DNA of 64,000 bases from Ectothiorhodospiraceae bacterium BW-2 (GCA_008375315.1 CP032507.1:868001-932000); one strand, 5' to 3'; positions 33,295 to 43,450 are shown, counted from the stretch's first letter. Translations and numbers: made by a program. Notes: generated from the letters alone by a model not told the origin.

Positions 33295-33687
33295 TCACGG
33301 TTCAGGTTGAAATACCTCTTCCAGTGTTTGGGCATCTAAAATATTATCCCCCCACTGCTCCAGCTCTTCGATTGTGGCGCTTGCCAGCTTCTGCCGTAGT
33401 TCGTTATTGAGCGCATTAAAACCAAAACGGCGGATAATTTGCCGCTCTAATAATTTGCGCTCACCTTTTTTTACGCCTCGTTGTTCCCCTTCCTGCTGCC
33501 ACTCTTGGGTCAACTGGGTCATTCGTTCTGCTAACATCGATTGTACCTCGCTTAACTCATTGATTTCTGGTAGTTTATCCGCCGGTGCCAGGCGTTTAAG
33601 TACCATACGGTTGATCCAGATAGTAAAAGCGCGACGCAGTTCACGATTGTGCTCCCCCTTAAGCTGTTTGGTCAGCCGGGCGACCAC
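33295..33687 (-). pseudogene. Truncated Rpn-like C-terminal duplicate
   Basis: 130 codons nearly identical to the last 130 of the upstream copy (ARLTKQLKGEHNRELRRAFT through EEVFQPEP), with a small indel in the Gln/Glu-rich stretch. The N-terminus is replaced by unrelated DNA near 33690-33720. Tandem duplication followed by truncation. A MITE half-end lies 100 bp away. Confidence 0.8.
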
Positions 33688-33870
33688 GGCCTCTATCTGC
33701 TTATTTGCACACCTGCTTCACCGGGTTGATCTACCTCGGTGCCCCGCACAAAAACAAGTAAAGCCGGACTCTAAGCCTGTGCTAGCGATGGCGGCACACA
33801 CGAAACGATGAACAAGGCCAAAGTGGTGATGTATCTTGCCATGGGTACCGTGGTCAGACCGATATTTACC

Positions 33871-35289
33871 TTACTCATTTTCCCGTTCGACCTTAAGCTG
33901 CGGCACAAATTCATTTGGATTAACTGCCGCTAATTGGGTTTTAACCCGCTCTCTTAAAGAGCAGGCGGGCTGATAGACATAGCTATCGTAGTCGGCATGA
34001 TCCGGATTAAGCATTAGCAGTTTAGAGAGGGCAACACAGAGCCGCTCTACCGCCTTTTTATCCCGAATATCGCCACTCATATCGGGTATTTCGCCATAGG
34101 GGAACTCATAACTACTCACGGTTCGTAGCTGATGCAGATACTCCCCGAACAGATCGGCCTTTAAGCCGACTCCCTGCGCTATATGACGGGTGGTAAAGCG
34201 GGGGATCTCCCAGCCGGGGATAATGGCGTGAAACCGATCTAACAGCGCATCATCATGAAACATCTCCGGCAGATGGCGAATATAGTCGCGTCTTGCCGGC
34301 TTGCCACCGACCAGATCGATATTGGCCAGTACCATTAAACCGCACTCACTGGTGATCGTATCGCTGCCGATAGAGTAGTGTCCCGACTCCAGAAAGAACT
34401 TAAATTTAGCATGAATATCGTCACTGCCCTTAAAGTTAATCGACTGCCCCTCATCGAGAACTAACAGATCGTGCCGCGCTAACAGCCCTAACTCGCGGGT
34501 ACGCAGGTTTTTAAATAGCTGCGCCTGACTTAATGACCCACCACTATTGACCCAAACATAACGACTTAAGTTAGAGAAGATAAACGACTTACCGGTCCCC
34601 TTTGGCGCTAACTCCATCATATTGATATTTTTATGCACCAGCGGCAGCAGACGCATAATCAGGTTATAGCGCTCTTCAGGGTGGTAACTGTCGGGCTCAT
34701 ACCCCATGGTTCGAATCAGCAGATAGATCCACTCTTCGGTGGTAAACTGCTCGCGGGCATGGATCATCTCCTCTAACCGCACCCTGCCCGACTGCATCGG
34801 CTGAAACTCAATCAGCTCAATTAACCTTTTACGGTTTCTTTGACTACTGTTTTCATCGTTTTTAACCGTAATTTTACCCGCACCCCATAACCCACCGGAG
34901 AGCAGTTTATCGTGATTATCCAGTACCTCCCCCGCGACCCTAGCATCGGCAATATCGAGTGACGGAATCTTAACTAGTGAGTAGCCATTGGCAATATCGA
35001 TACGCGCCTCATACTTATCGAGCAGTACAATCTGCTCCCCATCATGCAGCCGCTTTTTAATTAGCTCTTTTTCCGATTTCGCCGGCAGATGGCGACTCAT
35101 AAAGTTAGTAATATCGCTATAGATCTGCTGCTCTGCCACACCGGGCTGCGCAAAGCGCGAGATCAGCCACTCCTCGACAAAACTGGGAATGGTACGCGCT
35201 TCGCGAATTTTAAGTGCCCGCACCGTATCTTTATTTATCACCATTTCACCAAATATATGGAGAATCTTTTGATCCAATGCACTATTCAT
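33871..35289 (-). CDS. brxL: BrxL-like AAA+ protein (short form)
   Basis: 472 residues. N-terminal domain, then an AAA+ core: Walker A ELAPKGTGKSFIFSNL, Walker B DLLVLDEGQSINF, NIDLVGGKPARRDYIRHLPE, and an Arg-finger region DALLDRFHAIIPGW. It matches BrxL, the DNA-binding ATPase of BREX phage defence. The type I protein is about 680 residues with a Lon-protease-like C-terminal domain. This one ends soon after a helical lid, so that domain is absent. Last gene of the long defence operon, 8 bp after pglZ. In BREX, BrxL is needed for restriction, not modification (family knowledge). Confidence 0.85.
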   Translation of the reverse strand: MNSALDQKILHIFGEMVINKDTVRALKIREARTIPSFVEEWLISRFAQPGVAEQQIYSDITNFMSRHLPAKSEKELIKKRLHDGEQIVLLDKYEARIDIANGYSLVKIPSLDIADARVAGEVLDNHDKLLSGGLWGAGKITVKNDENSSQRNRKRLIELIEFQPMQSGRVRLEEMIHAREQFTTEEWIYLLIRTMGYEPDSYHPEERYNLIMRLLPLVHKNINMMELAPKGTGKSFIFSNLSRYVWVNSGGSLSQAQLFKNLRTRELGLLARHDLLVLDEGQSINFKGSDDIHAKFKFFLESGHYSIGSDTITSECGLMVLANIDLVGGKPARRDYIRHLPEMFHDDALLDRFHAIIPGWEIPRFTTRHIAQGVGLKADLFGEYLHQLRTVSSYEFPYGEIPDMSGDIRDKKAVERLCVALSKLLMLNPDHADYDSYVYQPACSLRERVKTQLAAVNPNEFVPQLKVERENE

Positions 35290-35297
35290 AACTGTTT

Positions 35298-37631
35298 TTA
35301 AAACATACCTTCGAATAACTGATTTGACTCATCTCGTTCTACCATGGAGGCAAAAAACTCGACCTCTACCGACTCCTCCAGCACCATCACCTCATGGTTA
35401 GGGCGCTCTGTCTCTAGCGTCAGCGGTAACGAAATAACCCCCCGCTGCGCCTGATTTGCTACCACTAACAGATCCAGATTCAGCGCCTCATCTATCTGGT
35501 TAAAGCGATAGGGACCTGCCTGAACCTGACCGCTAAACGGCGGATGAGCCCTAATCTTAACCCGTTCAACCGTTTCGTGTAGCTGAATGACTAGCTGGAC
35601 AAGCCACTGCTGCTCGGCGACAGATCGCGCCCGATATCGCTTTGGCTGTAGCTGTAGCGGTGGTAACGGCTGCGGTGCGACCCACTCAGCCGAGAGTTCA
35701 AACAGCGGAATTAACAGCTCCTCCGGCGAGAGCCCACCATGAACTAACGGCCCTTTTCCGGCAAAACGAACCCGTTTCAGCGGCAACAGATAGTGTTTTT
35801 TGCCTAGCTGTAGCTGTTTAAAGCCCTCCTCTAGCAGCAGCAGCGGCTTAGTCAGAGTAGCCGTTCGCTCACGCAGCGCCCCCATCTGCTCCTTCACCTT
35901 ACCAGAGAGAGGCTCTAACTGCGAGATAGCCGTATGACCATGATCGGCACTCAATAAAATAACCGGCTGTTTACCGGCGCGATCACTTATCTCACACCAG
36001 CGGTTAACATCGTGGAGCAGATTAGCCAGTACCGGCTCAAGCTCCGACAGAAAGTGGCTGTAGCGCACCGCATCGTGCAACCGCTCATCGATACGGTTCT
36101 CCAGACAGATAACTAAGCGACAGGCGAGGGGAAAGGTGATCTGCTGCGCCGCCTGCCAATTTTTGATAACCACAATCTCGTCACAACTATCGAGAGTAGC
36201 GCCATAGATCCGCCACAGCCACTGCTCCATCTCCGACTCTAATCGATCTGCCTCTTCGCCACTGAGTAGTGCATTTTTACCTACTTCGGTGAGTGTCGGA
36301 TAGGGGGCGATTAAGAGCTGCTGCTGTAGCGTCAGCTCCTCACGCTGAATATGGCGCTTAAACTGCTGCTCTACCTGTTCGCTCTGTAACGCACTTAAGG
36401 CATCGACCATTAACACTATGACACGGTTATCGCGGTTTTGCAGATGGTGTTTTATCCGCTCTGATAGGCGTTGCCAATGAAGCTGCGAGCGACTAATGCG
36501 TGGTTGCTGGTTTAAGACCCAGCGGGCAAAGCTCTCCCCCACGGCAGCATCGGGCTCAATATCGTAAGCGAGCCGCTTTGCAGCATAGCTAAGATACCCA
36601 GCAGCCCAGTCGGTTGCTATTCGAGTGTCGGCCTGCGGCGGTAGTGGCGGGTAGTCGGCCAGACTGAGCTCGATCTCCTCTGCTAGGGCCATCGTTTCTG
36701 CGCTCTGTAGCTGCTGTAGCGCGGCGGCTAACGCCCGGGTGGCAAAACGGGCAATCGTGAGCGGCTCCAGCAGTGAACGCAGCAGCTTTAGCAGCTCAGG
36801 CCAGTCAAAACAGACCAGTTCGGCCAGAACCTCTGCCGCTAACTGCTGCTGCTCAATCTGATTAAGGGTCTGCTGCATCACCGCTAACCACGGTTTAACT
36901 AAATCGCCCGCCTCCGCCTGTGAGAGTGGTAGTGCGGGTAGCTGCTGTAGCAGAGTTAAATCTTCACGGCTTCCGGGGAGTGGATAGCTCATACCGTGGT
37001 GCAGTAAAAAGCTACGCAGCTTCTCCAGATAGCTCTGCTGGCTTAAGTAGTTAAGCTGCGCGATCACGCTCTTTGCTCGTACCAGATGCTGTAGCAGTGT
37101 GGTTGCAGCCGCTTCGTCGAGCCAGCGCTGCAGCTGTTTTATAAGACATTGTCGTAGCGGCGGCAGCTGCCATATTAGCAGCCGCTGTGGCTCTGTCAGC
37201 GCCAGAGCGGTTATCCACTCTGACCACGACAGTGAGTCATCTGACAGCTGCGGTACCAGCAGTGAGAGTAGTGCTTTGGCAGCGCTCGCCTCATCGTTTA
37301 GTTCTGGCAGCGGCTGCGGTTCTAACTGAAACAATCCCAATTCGACCAGCTGCGACTCACTCATCCAGCACGGCGCCGGCTGGCCAAAGCGTAACTTAAA
37401 CTCGCTGTAGGGGCGCACTTCACGCCACTCGACCCCATCAAAGCCGATAAAGTCGGCAAAGCGCTGCCGATAGGCCGGTTTCACCGGAATAGTTAACTCC
37501 TCTGCCACATCGGGCTGCAGCAGATAGTGGCGAATTTTAGACCTAGCACCACTAATCTGGTCCACACTCAGCGCTGAGGCCGCATTCGCACTGATCCCCC
37601 AAGAATCAGCCTCTAAAATGACCCGTTTCAC
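35298..37631 (-). CDS. pglZ: PglZ-domain protein of BREX-like system
   Basis: 777 residues from GTG 37631, overlapping the brxC stop (GTGA). The alkaline-phosphatase-like PglZ core is seen at NRVIVLMVDALSALQ (metal-binding Asp), IAPYPTLTEVGKNALLSGEE, and ILLSADHGHTAIS (Asp-His metal ligands). Long helical N-terminal half. PglZ is the hallmark protein of BREX systems and forms complexes with the other Brx proteins. Its hydrolytic activity has been shown to matter in some types. Translationally coupled to the ATPase gene upstream. Confidence 0.9.
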   Translation of the reverse strand: MKRVILEADSWGISANAASALSVDQISGARSKIRHYLLQPDVAEELTIPVKPAYRQRFADFIGFDGVEWREVRPYSEFKLRFGQPAPCWMSESQLVELGLFQLEPQPLPELNDEASAAKALLSLLVPQLSDDSLSWSEWITALALTEPQRLLIWQLPPLRQCLIKQLQRWLDEAAATTLLQHLVRAKSVIAQLNYLSQQSYLEKLRSFLLHHGMSYPLPGSREDLTLLQQLPALPLSQAEAGDLVKPWLAVMQQTLNQIEQQQLAAEVLAELVCFDWPELLKLLRSLLEPLTIARFATRALAAALQQLQSAETMALAEEIELSLADYPPLPPQADTRIATDWAAGYLSYAAKRLAYDIEPDAAVGESFARWVLNQQPRISRSQLHWQRLSERIKHHLQNRDNRVIVLMVDALSALQSEQVEQQFKRHIQREELTLQQQLLIAPYPTLTEVGKNALLSGEEADRLESEMEQWLWRIYGATLDSCDEIVVIKNWQAAQQITFPLACRLVICLENRIDERLHDAVRYSHFLSELEPVLANLLHDVNRWCEISDRAGKQPVILLSADHGHTAISQLEPLSGKVKEQMGALRERTATLTKPLLLLEEGFKQLQLGKKHYLLPLKRVRFAGKGPLVHGGLSPEELLIPLFELSAEWVAPQPLPPLQLQPKRYRARSVAEQQWLVQLVIQLHETVERVKIRAHPPFSGQVQAGPYRFNQIDEALNLDLLVVANQAQRGVISLPLTLETERPNHEVMVLEESVEVEFFASMVERDESNQLFEGMF

Positions 37632-40600
37632 GATGGCTCCTGCTGCTCTAACTGCTCTAACTGCTGCAATAGCTGACGCAATAGCTTAATGAGTGGCTGT
37701 CGCTCCCCCTGATAGCTGTAAACTAGCTGTTGAATCTGCTGTACCGCCTCCGACTCTGCGACTTTGAGCGGTAGCTGAGGCGTCGGCTGAGTGGGAGTGA
37801 GTTGTCGTGGCATACACCACTGTTCATACCAAAATTCAATTTTATGCACCAATTTATATAGATCAGCACGACTACACTGCGAAAAGGGTTTCTCACTCAC
37901 CTTCTCTAGTAGCTGAATCAGCACATCTTGCTGACTGCTGTTTTTTAACCAAGCAATAAGTAGCTGCTGAGGTGAAGTTTGTTCAAATGAGATAAGCCAC
38001 TTGTAAAATTTATCTCTATTCTCAAGCCGACGCAGCGCATCCTCTATACTCACTCTCGCCATCTCCAGCATCTGCTCTGGTTGCGTCATTAACGGACTTA
38101 ACTTAGAGCTCAGTTGGCCAATTTGAATATCGCTGAACAGAAACTCCTCCCCTAAAGCGATCTGTATCAGTTGCTGCCGTTTGTCATTACGCTCCTCATC
38201 CTCAGCATCTAAATAGTCGGCAAACGCCTTTGCTAGTCTATACCCATTTGTTCTGAGCCGTGTTATGAGTGCAGCACGATCAACCTCCTCTAGGCGACCC
38301 TCTATCATCTGATCCACCTCCTGATACTTTAGCTCTTTCGCCTCTTGGTACTCCGCTAACACGGCAGCAACTGCCCGCTGAGTCTGACGACACTCCTCTG
38401 CCGTCTCACAAGCCGCAAACTCAGCCGTTTCAGGAAACCGACGGCTCAACTCATCAGTAAACTGGTGGGCGCTCACCCCTTTTTGGCGACAGAGCCGCAG
38501 TAACGCCCGCGCCCGTTCGGTTAAATAGCTCGACTGACGAATCGCCTCCGGCTGCTGCCGTAGCTGCTCTTTTAAACGGTTAACCGTCCGTTTCAGCGCA
38601 CTGATATCGCCCGATTTAGCCGGCTCCCCCAGCACAAGTGCCACCACTGCCAACATCTTCTGCTGCTCGGCGCTAAACTCATCGAGCCTGATTTTGTACT
38701 TTGAATCCCGCCCAAACGCTTTAGCAAGCCTGACCTCATCCGACTCGTTAACTTTGCCACCGATCCAGACAAGGCGACTAATATCATCGCGTAGCGCCAC
38801 TGCCGCCAAAATACCGTGTACCACCGGCGGAATACCGTAGGGCTCGGCCACTAATGTATCCCTCAGTTTACTTAGAGGATAGGGATCGGTACGCGAGCAA
38901 GTCACCTCTTTTTTAATCAGCTCTAATATCGCTTTAACCGGCCCGTTACACTCGCTATCTTTTAACAGATCCCACCCTCCGGAGCGTTGACAAAACAGAC
39001 CATTAGCCCCGAGTACGCCATCAATTAGCGCTGCCGGCTCGTTGGTCTCAGTTTCGCCTAACAGATCATTTTGGTAGATTGGATTGTCATCAAAGTCGAG
39101 AATACGACGAATAATATTGGGAATAGTCTGTTTTGAACCCTCAATATAGCTCTCATCCCGTACCGCATTAAGGTTCATTGCTCTGATCTGAATCTCATTC
39201 GGATAGCGCTGTTTGGTCTGCTCGTTTAAGTAGCGCCGAAACGCCTGCCAGCTCTGTAGCGGTAGCGGTTCGGGCTCTCCTGCCTGCCAAATTTGACACG
39301 CATCGCTGTGTAACGCCTCACGGCCAAAGCTTCGCCCTAACTGCTCAATCATTTGGCGGCGGTTACTATCCCACCTCGCCTGTAGTTGTGAGCGCACCCC
39401 ATCATTCAGGCCGCTCTCCTCTAATAGCTGTTGCAGTGCCAGATAGCGCTGTGCCGCAGCACTGAGCTGTGCAATATCGATCCCCTCTTTCGGTAACCAG
39501 AAGTAGATCGGCGCCGTCGCCGCCGCTTTAATCACCTCTTGTGCCGCGATGCTCTGCTCTGACGACTCACTAAAGAGCCAAAACAGCCGGGCGCTCTCTC
39601 CGGTCGCCGGTTTCATGCCCGCTAATCTCTCCGGCAGCGGCAGTTCATGCCCGCTCACCCGGTAAGAGCGGATAATGCCGCACTCTGAGGGTTCTAAATC
39701 GTGCTGTCCGAACAGCGGCAGCAGATCGCTCTGTAGGGATTCATACCGTTTAAGCAGTGTAAACAGCGACAGCTCCTTAAACAGCTCTAACTTCTCTTCC
39801 AGCAGTGCGTCGATATCGACCCCGGCACCATCAATAAATGCCCAGCTACCGCTGACATCGTTTTTCCATAAAAAGCCGCCACTCTTAAGCCAAGCTAACC
39901 GGGTAAAGAGCTGTGGCACTTGTGCCTCATTGGCGGTTTGATCATAGAGCGCGGCCGCCATCACGGTTGCGGTTGCCTGAAACTGCTCTCCGAGTAGTCG
40001 TGCCCCTAAGACCAGCGTTACCACATCGAGCGCCTCCTGCCCCGCTTCGGTCGCCTTTAGCTCACTCGCTAAACGATCGTACAGCGCCATATCACGCCTA
40101 TAGTCATCATGTTTGCGGAACAGTTCAAGATAGAACTCAATCAGCTGCGGCAGACGAATCAGCTCCGCTCCGAACAGCGTGCCATCGGCATCGAGCGGCC
40201 GCTGTAGTAGCTGCGGTTTAATTTCACGGTAAAAGGTAAAAGCGGTACGGTTCGCCTGTGAGAATTGGGCAGAGAGGGTAAACAGCGCCGCAGCGGTGAG
40301 CGGATGGAGCGGGTAGGACTCTAAAATAATATGTTCCATATCGCCAGCGACACTCTGAAACAGCGGTAGCCCGCTACAGAGACTGCTTAACTGCTGCAAC
40401 CGCTGCTGCGACTGTGGCTGCTGTTGTAGTGCTAATCCCGTGTCACGCCAGTGGCGCTGTGATCCGAGCAGATGGTACCCCTCCGATTCTGAAGCCTTTA
40501 AACTAATCGGCAGACGGTGGCCAAAGCGCCCCTCAATGGTGCTGAGGCGATCTTTAACGCTCTGATCGGCTCCGTTACGGGCGGCATACTCTGCAATTGA

Positions 40601-41566
40601 GACATGGGTCATCGGAATAAACAGCGTGTGCCCCTGTTTCGGGGCGCAGCACTGCTCAATAAAGTCTTGTAGTGCGATCACTTCGTTAATCGCATTGCGC
40701 TCGGGCGAGTTGAGCATATCCTCTAAGGCGTGGCCAAACTCATCCCAAATCACGGCAATACCGCCATAGCCCTGTTCGGCTAACGCTTTGCCGGCCTCAA
40801 GAAAGGCGGGAATGGTGCTTTTACCACCGCTCCGTTCTGGGGAAAATACGGTACCCAGTGTGACTTTTTTATGCCATTTCAGAAAGGTCTCCAGCGCTGC
40901 TGGATCGTGCTGCTTGAGCTTTTGTGCCATTTCGGTAGTGGTCAACAGGTTACCGGCTAAATTCCACTGTGCTAAATCGGCATTTTGATAGTCGGGTTGA
41001 TGTTGTAGTATCTCTTCGAGGCGATGCGAGGCGGCATCAAATTCGGTGTCGCCTAAAATCGTGCTGACATCAAGCTGAGAATGCTCGTTTAGTGTATGGT
41101 AGAGCGCTTCTAGCAGTCGGTGTAGCAGAGGCTGACCATTCGATTTATAGAGTGATACTAACAGGTAGGGTCTGGCATCGGCATCGTTGTGACTGTCGAG
41201 AAAGGTCTGTCGTAGCTTTTGTGCCGTCTCTCCATGGCTACTGCTCTCTAAGCGGCGCAGAAAATCACTAAATTCGCTACCATAGACGCCGTCACGCAGC
41301 ATCAGGCCAATCACGACTCCAAGGTGGCTCTTACCGCTACCATAGGCGCCATAGAGGTTAATCGCCCGCATATCGGCAGTTGCAGCCGGGGTGACTGCCT
41401 CACACAATTTGTCAAATACTGCGATTGACGATTTTATCGGTACATAACCATTAATATACCTGTTATCTTTACGGTTAAGTCCCTGTTGCAATACAATCGC
41501 AACCCCTAATGAGGTGTTTTGTTCAATATCTATGACATCGCCAACAGTTTTAATGTCCGGTTGCAT
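37628..41566 (-). CDS. brxC: BrxC/PglY-like P-loop ATPase
   Basis: 1312 residues, ATG 41566 with AGGGGG 7 nt upstream. Walker A NLYGAYGSGKSHLG near residue 72, Walker B GIAVIWDEFGHALEDML near 275, and MTHVSIAEYAARNG afterwards; a long helical remainder ends in a Gln-rich tail. Size, motif order and position next to pglZ and brxL identify a BrxC/PglY-type ATPase. Combined with the PAPS-reductase-family gene and absence of a PglX methylase, this fits the type 4 BREX arrangement (brxP, brxC, pglZ, brxL). Confidence 0.87.
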   Translation of the reverse strand: MQPDIKTVGDVIDIEQNTSLGVAIVLQQGLNRKDNRYINGYVPIKSSIAVFDKLCEAVTPAATADMRAINLYGAYGSGKSHLGVVIGLMLRDGVYGSEFSDFLRRLESSSHGETAQKLRQTFLDSHNDADARPYLLVSLYKSNGQPLLHRLLEALYHTLNEHSQLDVSTILGDTEFDAASHRLEEILQHQPDYQNADLAQWNLAGNLLTTTEMAQKLKQHDPAALETFLKWHKKVTLGTVFSPERSGGKSTIPAFLEAGKALAEQGYGGIAVIWDEFGHALEDMLNSPERNAINEVIALQDFIEQCCAPKQGHTLFIPMTHVSIAEYAARNGADQSVKDRLSTIEGRFGHRLPISLKASESEGYHLLGSQRHWRDTGLALQQQPQSQQRLQQLSSLCSGLPLFQSVAGDMEHIILESYPLHPLTAAALFTLSAQFSQANRTAFTFYREIKPQLLQRPLDADGTLFGAELIRLPQLIEFYLELFRKHDDYRRDMALYDRLASELKATEAGQEALDVVTLVLGARLLGEQFQATATVMAAALYDQTANEAQVPQLFTRLAWLKSGGFLWKNDVSGSWAFIDGAGVDIDALLEEKLELFKELSLFTLLKRYESLQSDLLPLFGQHDLEPSECGIIRSYRVSGHELPLPERLAGMKPATGESARLFWLFSESSEQSIAAQEVIKAAATAPIYFWLPKEGIDIAQLSAAAQRYLALQQLLEESGLNDGVRSQLQARWDSNRRQMIEQLGRSFGREALHSDACQIWQAGEPEPLPLQSWQAFRRYLNEQTKQRYPNEIQIRAMNLNAVRDESYIEGSKQTIPNIIRRILDFDDNPIYQNDLLGETETNEPAALIDGVLGANGLFCQRSGGWDLLKDSECNGPVKAILELIKKEVTCSRTDPYPLSKLRDTLVAEPYGIPPVVHGILAAVALRDDISRLVWIGGKVNESDEVRLAKAFGRDSKYKIRLDEFSAEQQKMLAVVALVLGEPAKSGDISALKRTVNRLKEQLRQQPEAIRQSSYLTERARALLRLCRQKGVSAHQFTDELSRRFPETAEFAACETAEECRQTQRAVAAVLAEYQEAKELKYQEVDQMIEGRLEEVDRAALITRLRTNGYRLAKAFADYLDAEDEERNDKRQQLIQIALGEEFLFSDIQIGQLSSKLSPLMTQPEQMLEMARVSIEDALRRLENRDKFYKWLISFEQTSPQQLLIAWLKNSSQQDVLIQLLEKVSEKPFSQCSRADLYKLVHKIEFWYEQWCMPRQLTPTQPTPQLPLKVAESEAVQQIQQLVYSYQGERQPLIKLLRQLLQQLEQLEQQEPS

Positions 41567-41630
41567 TGTACGCCCCCTGTTTGTCTATAAATTCATATCG
41601 GTTATGTATCGGTTTTAGTTTCGTTTTGCG

Positions 41631-42077
41631 CTATAACTGGTCAAATTCGAAACGGGAGAGCCATAGCCGGACGCCGTCATTAAAGTTATGTTCCATTATA
41701 AAATAGCGTGGCATATTCATGTTTTCGATACTCTGTTTGGTGATAATAATCACCGGGTAGCTGTTATAACTTTCAGCCAAACCGCTCCATAGTTGATTAA
41801 TGCGCGGAGGTGTCCAGTGGTAGAACCACTGTTCGGGTTCACTAATAATCAGTCCGGTGCGTGAGTCTGACTCTAATGCGAGTCTGCAGTAGTGATCCGG
41901 TGAGATATCTTCTGCCGGTGCCGGTTCAGTTTCCGGATTGTTCCAGTGTTCAAAATTATCGAAGTGAGCTGTCATTTCGTTAGAGAGGGAGACAACTCGT
42001 TGCATTGTAGGGGCGGTTAGGATAGCGGATTGGTATCGCATACCCTGAATTCGACTATTCAGTTCTGTCAAATCCAT
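41631..42077 (-). CDS. Small conserved-looking protein in defence operon
   Basis: 148 residues, overlapping the upstream gene's end by 10 nt and lying 64 bp before brxC. No family recognised. Visible: SAILTAPTMQRVVSLSNEMT, an acidic linker with Pro, LIISEPEQWFYHW, and YPVIIITKQSIENMN. An alternating alpha/beta pattern suggests a small folded domain. Its position in a BREX-like operon suggests an adaptor comparable to BrxA/BrxB-like small subunits, but there is no sequence evidence for homology. Confidence 0.7.
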   Translation of the reverse strand: MDLTELNSRIQGMRYQSAILTAPTMQRVVSLSNEMTAHFDNFEHWNNPETEPAPAEDISPDHYCRLALESDSRTGLIISEPEQWFYHWTPPRINQLWSGLAESYNSYPVIIITKQSIENMNMPRYFIMEHNFNDGVRLWLSRFEFDQL

Positions 42078-43450
42078 AGCACATCAACATCCTTCAGCAG
42101 ATTATACAACGCATCTTCCGCAGATATATTTATTGAAGAAAAATCAACTGTTTGCAAATTAGCTACCTCATTAAATCTAATGCCAGAACCCAGATCATTA
42201 TGCCCTATTTTTCTTAACTTTTTTCTGAATTCATCTGAAGACATACACAAACAAGAGTTTAACCCTATATTTATTAATTCGGAAAAGTCCAAACTGCTTC
42301 TTGTGGGAAAAAATCTGCTCTTAAATAGCTGAATAGCATAAATAAAAACACTATCAGAACAATTAACATCACCTATACGATAATTTTGAGTTCCAGATAT
42401 CTGTGATTTTTCTAAAATCCCCATCTCAGCTAATGGTTTATCACCCTCAAACATTTTCAATACACCACCAGATACAGATTCTAGCGTACTCTGCTTATAA
42501 TTTTTCTTTTTATAAACAGAATCATCATAAAATAAAGCGTTAATAATATTTTTTCTATCCAACCAAGAACCATAATTATTCACTAAAACTTTAATTACAT
42601 CAAAATATGGTAAGCTATTACTTGACAAACATAAATGAATGTGTATAGCCCACCATGTTGATGCATTTTCCATTTCAGGATCAATATTTCTTATACATCT
42701 ACCCAAATAACTTAATTCAAATTTATTTGCATTACTCTTTTTCTTCTGTATAATTTCAGCAGCCAAAAGCCAGCTTTTTATAGTTTTAAGCCGATTAGTA
42801 CCAGCAATAAATTCAATTCGAGATTTTCTCAAATTATCCTTAACAAACGCATCCGGAAAGCCATCTATAATATCTAGCCCTTTACGCATCCACCATTTTG
42901 AAGTGGGCTCACCTTCATTTGACATTAATACTGCATCGTCGCTCACGTCAATCACCTTTGTATCATCAAATATGAAATTATCATTATCAAAGAAAAGAGA
43001 ATAGAAAGAATCATATACACTCTTATTAGCAGGTAAAATGTAATTTTTCAAAAACCATAAAGACAAACGGTATGTTTTTTTCCTATCGGCAATTAGCGCA
43101 GAATATACATCCAGACTAAATCCAGCTTTAACCCCTTTTAAAAGAATCTTTCTGCTTACATCACCAGAGCTGTTTTTAAGCAAAGTAAAATCTGAAATAA
43201 TATCCCAAAAGCCATCTGATTCAAGACGCACAAAAGGATAACTTAATATCAAACCATTATTTCCTAATAAATCACTCAAAAATTGCTCATAAACAACATA
43301 CTCATTTAATCTTTCTTTGCCTTTCATAACAAAATACAGCGCCATCAAAATAAGCACAGGCTTATTTATCGATTTCAGTCCTTTACCCTGATAAACCTTA
43401 GTCTGCTTTATTATTTCAAAAACATTATTATTAATATCGGCCTTGTTCAT
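42068..43450 (-). CDS. Sulfur-binding-domain-like (SBD) protein fused to DUF4007-like domain
   Basis: 460 residues from ATG 43450 (MNKADINNN); the frame reaches 43543 but that part is MITE sequence. Residues 20-90 (NKPVLILMALYFVMKGKERL, LLGNNGLILSYPFVRLESDG followed by FW) follow the pattern of the sulfur-binding domain that reads phosphorothioated DNA in ScoMcrA-type enzymes (PILLLyALgr, yPFwRLqnDGlW), with AGFSLDVYSALIADRKKTYR after it. From about 200 a DUF4007-like pattern appears (IAGTNRLKTIKSWLLAAEII, LGRCIRNIDPEMENASTWW) parallel to 48657-49568. No HNH motif. Very AT-rich compared with its neighbours, so probably acquired separately. Likely a reader of sulfur-modified DNA (inference). 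Confidence 0.7.
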   Translation of the reverse strand: MNKADINNNVFEIIKQTKVYQGKGLKSINKPVLILMALYFVMKGKERLNEYVVYEQFLSDLLGNNGLILSYPFVRLESDGFWDIISDFTLLKNSSGDVSRKILLKGVKAGFSLDVYSALIADRKKTYRLSLWFLKNYILPANKSVYDSFYSLFFDNDNFIFDDTKVIDVSDDAVLMSNEGEPTSKWWMRKGLDIIDGFPDAFVKDNLRKSRIEFIAGTNRLKTIKSWLLAAEIIQKKKSNANKFELSYLGRCIRNIDPEMENASTWWAIHIHLCLSSNSLPYFDVIKVLVNNYGSWLDRKNIINALFYDDSVYKKKNYKQSTLESVSGGVLKMFEGDKPLAEMGILEKSQISGTQNYRIGDVNCSDSVFIYAIQLFKSRFFPTRSSLDFSELINIGLNSCLCMSSDEFRKKLRKIGHNDLGSGIRFNEVANLQTVDFSSINISAEDALYNLLKDVDVLWI

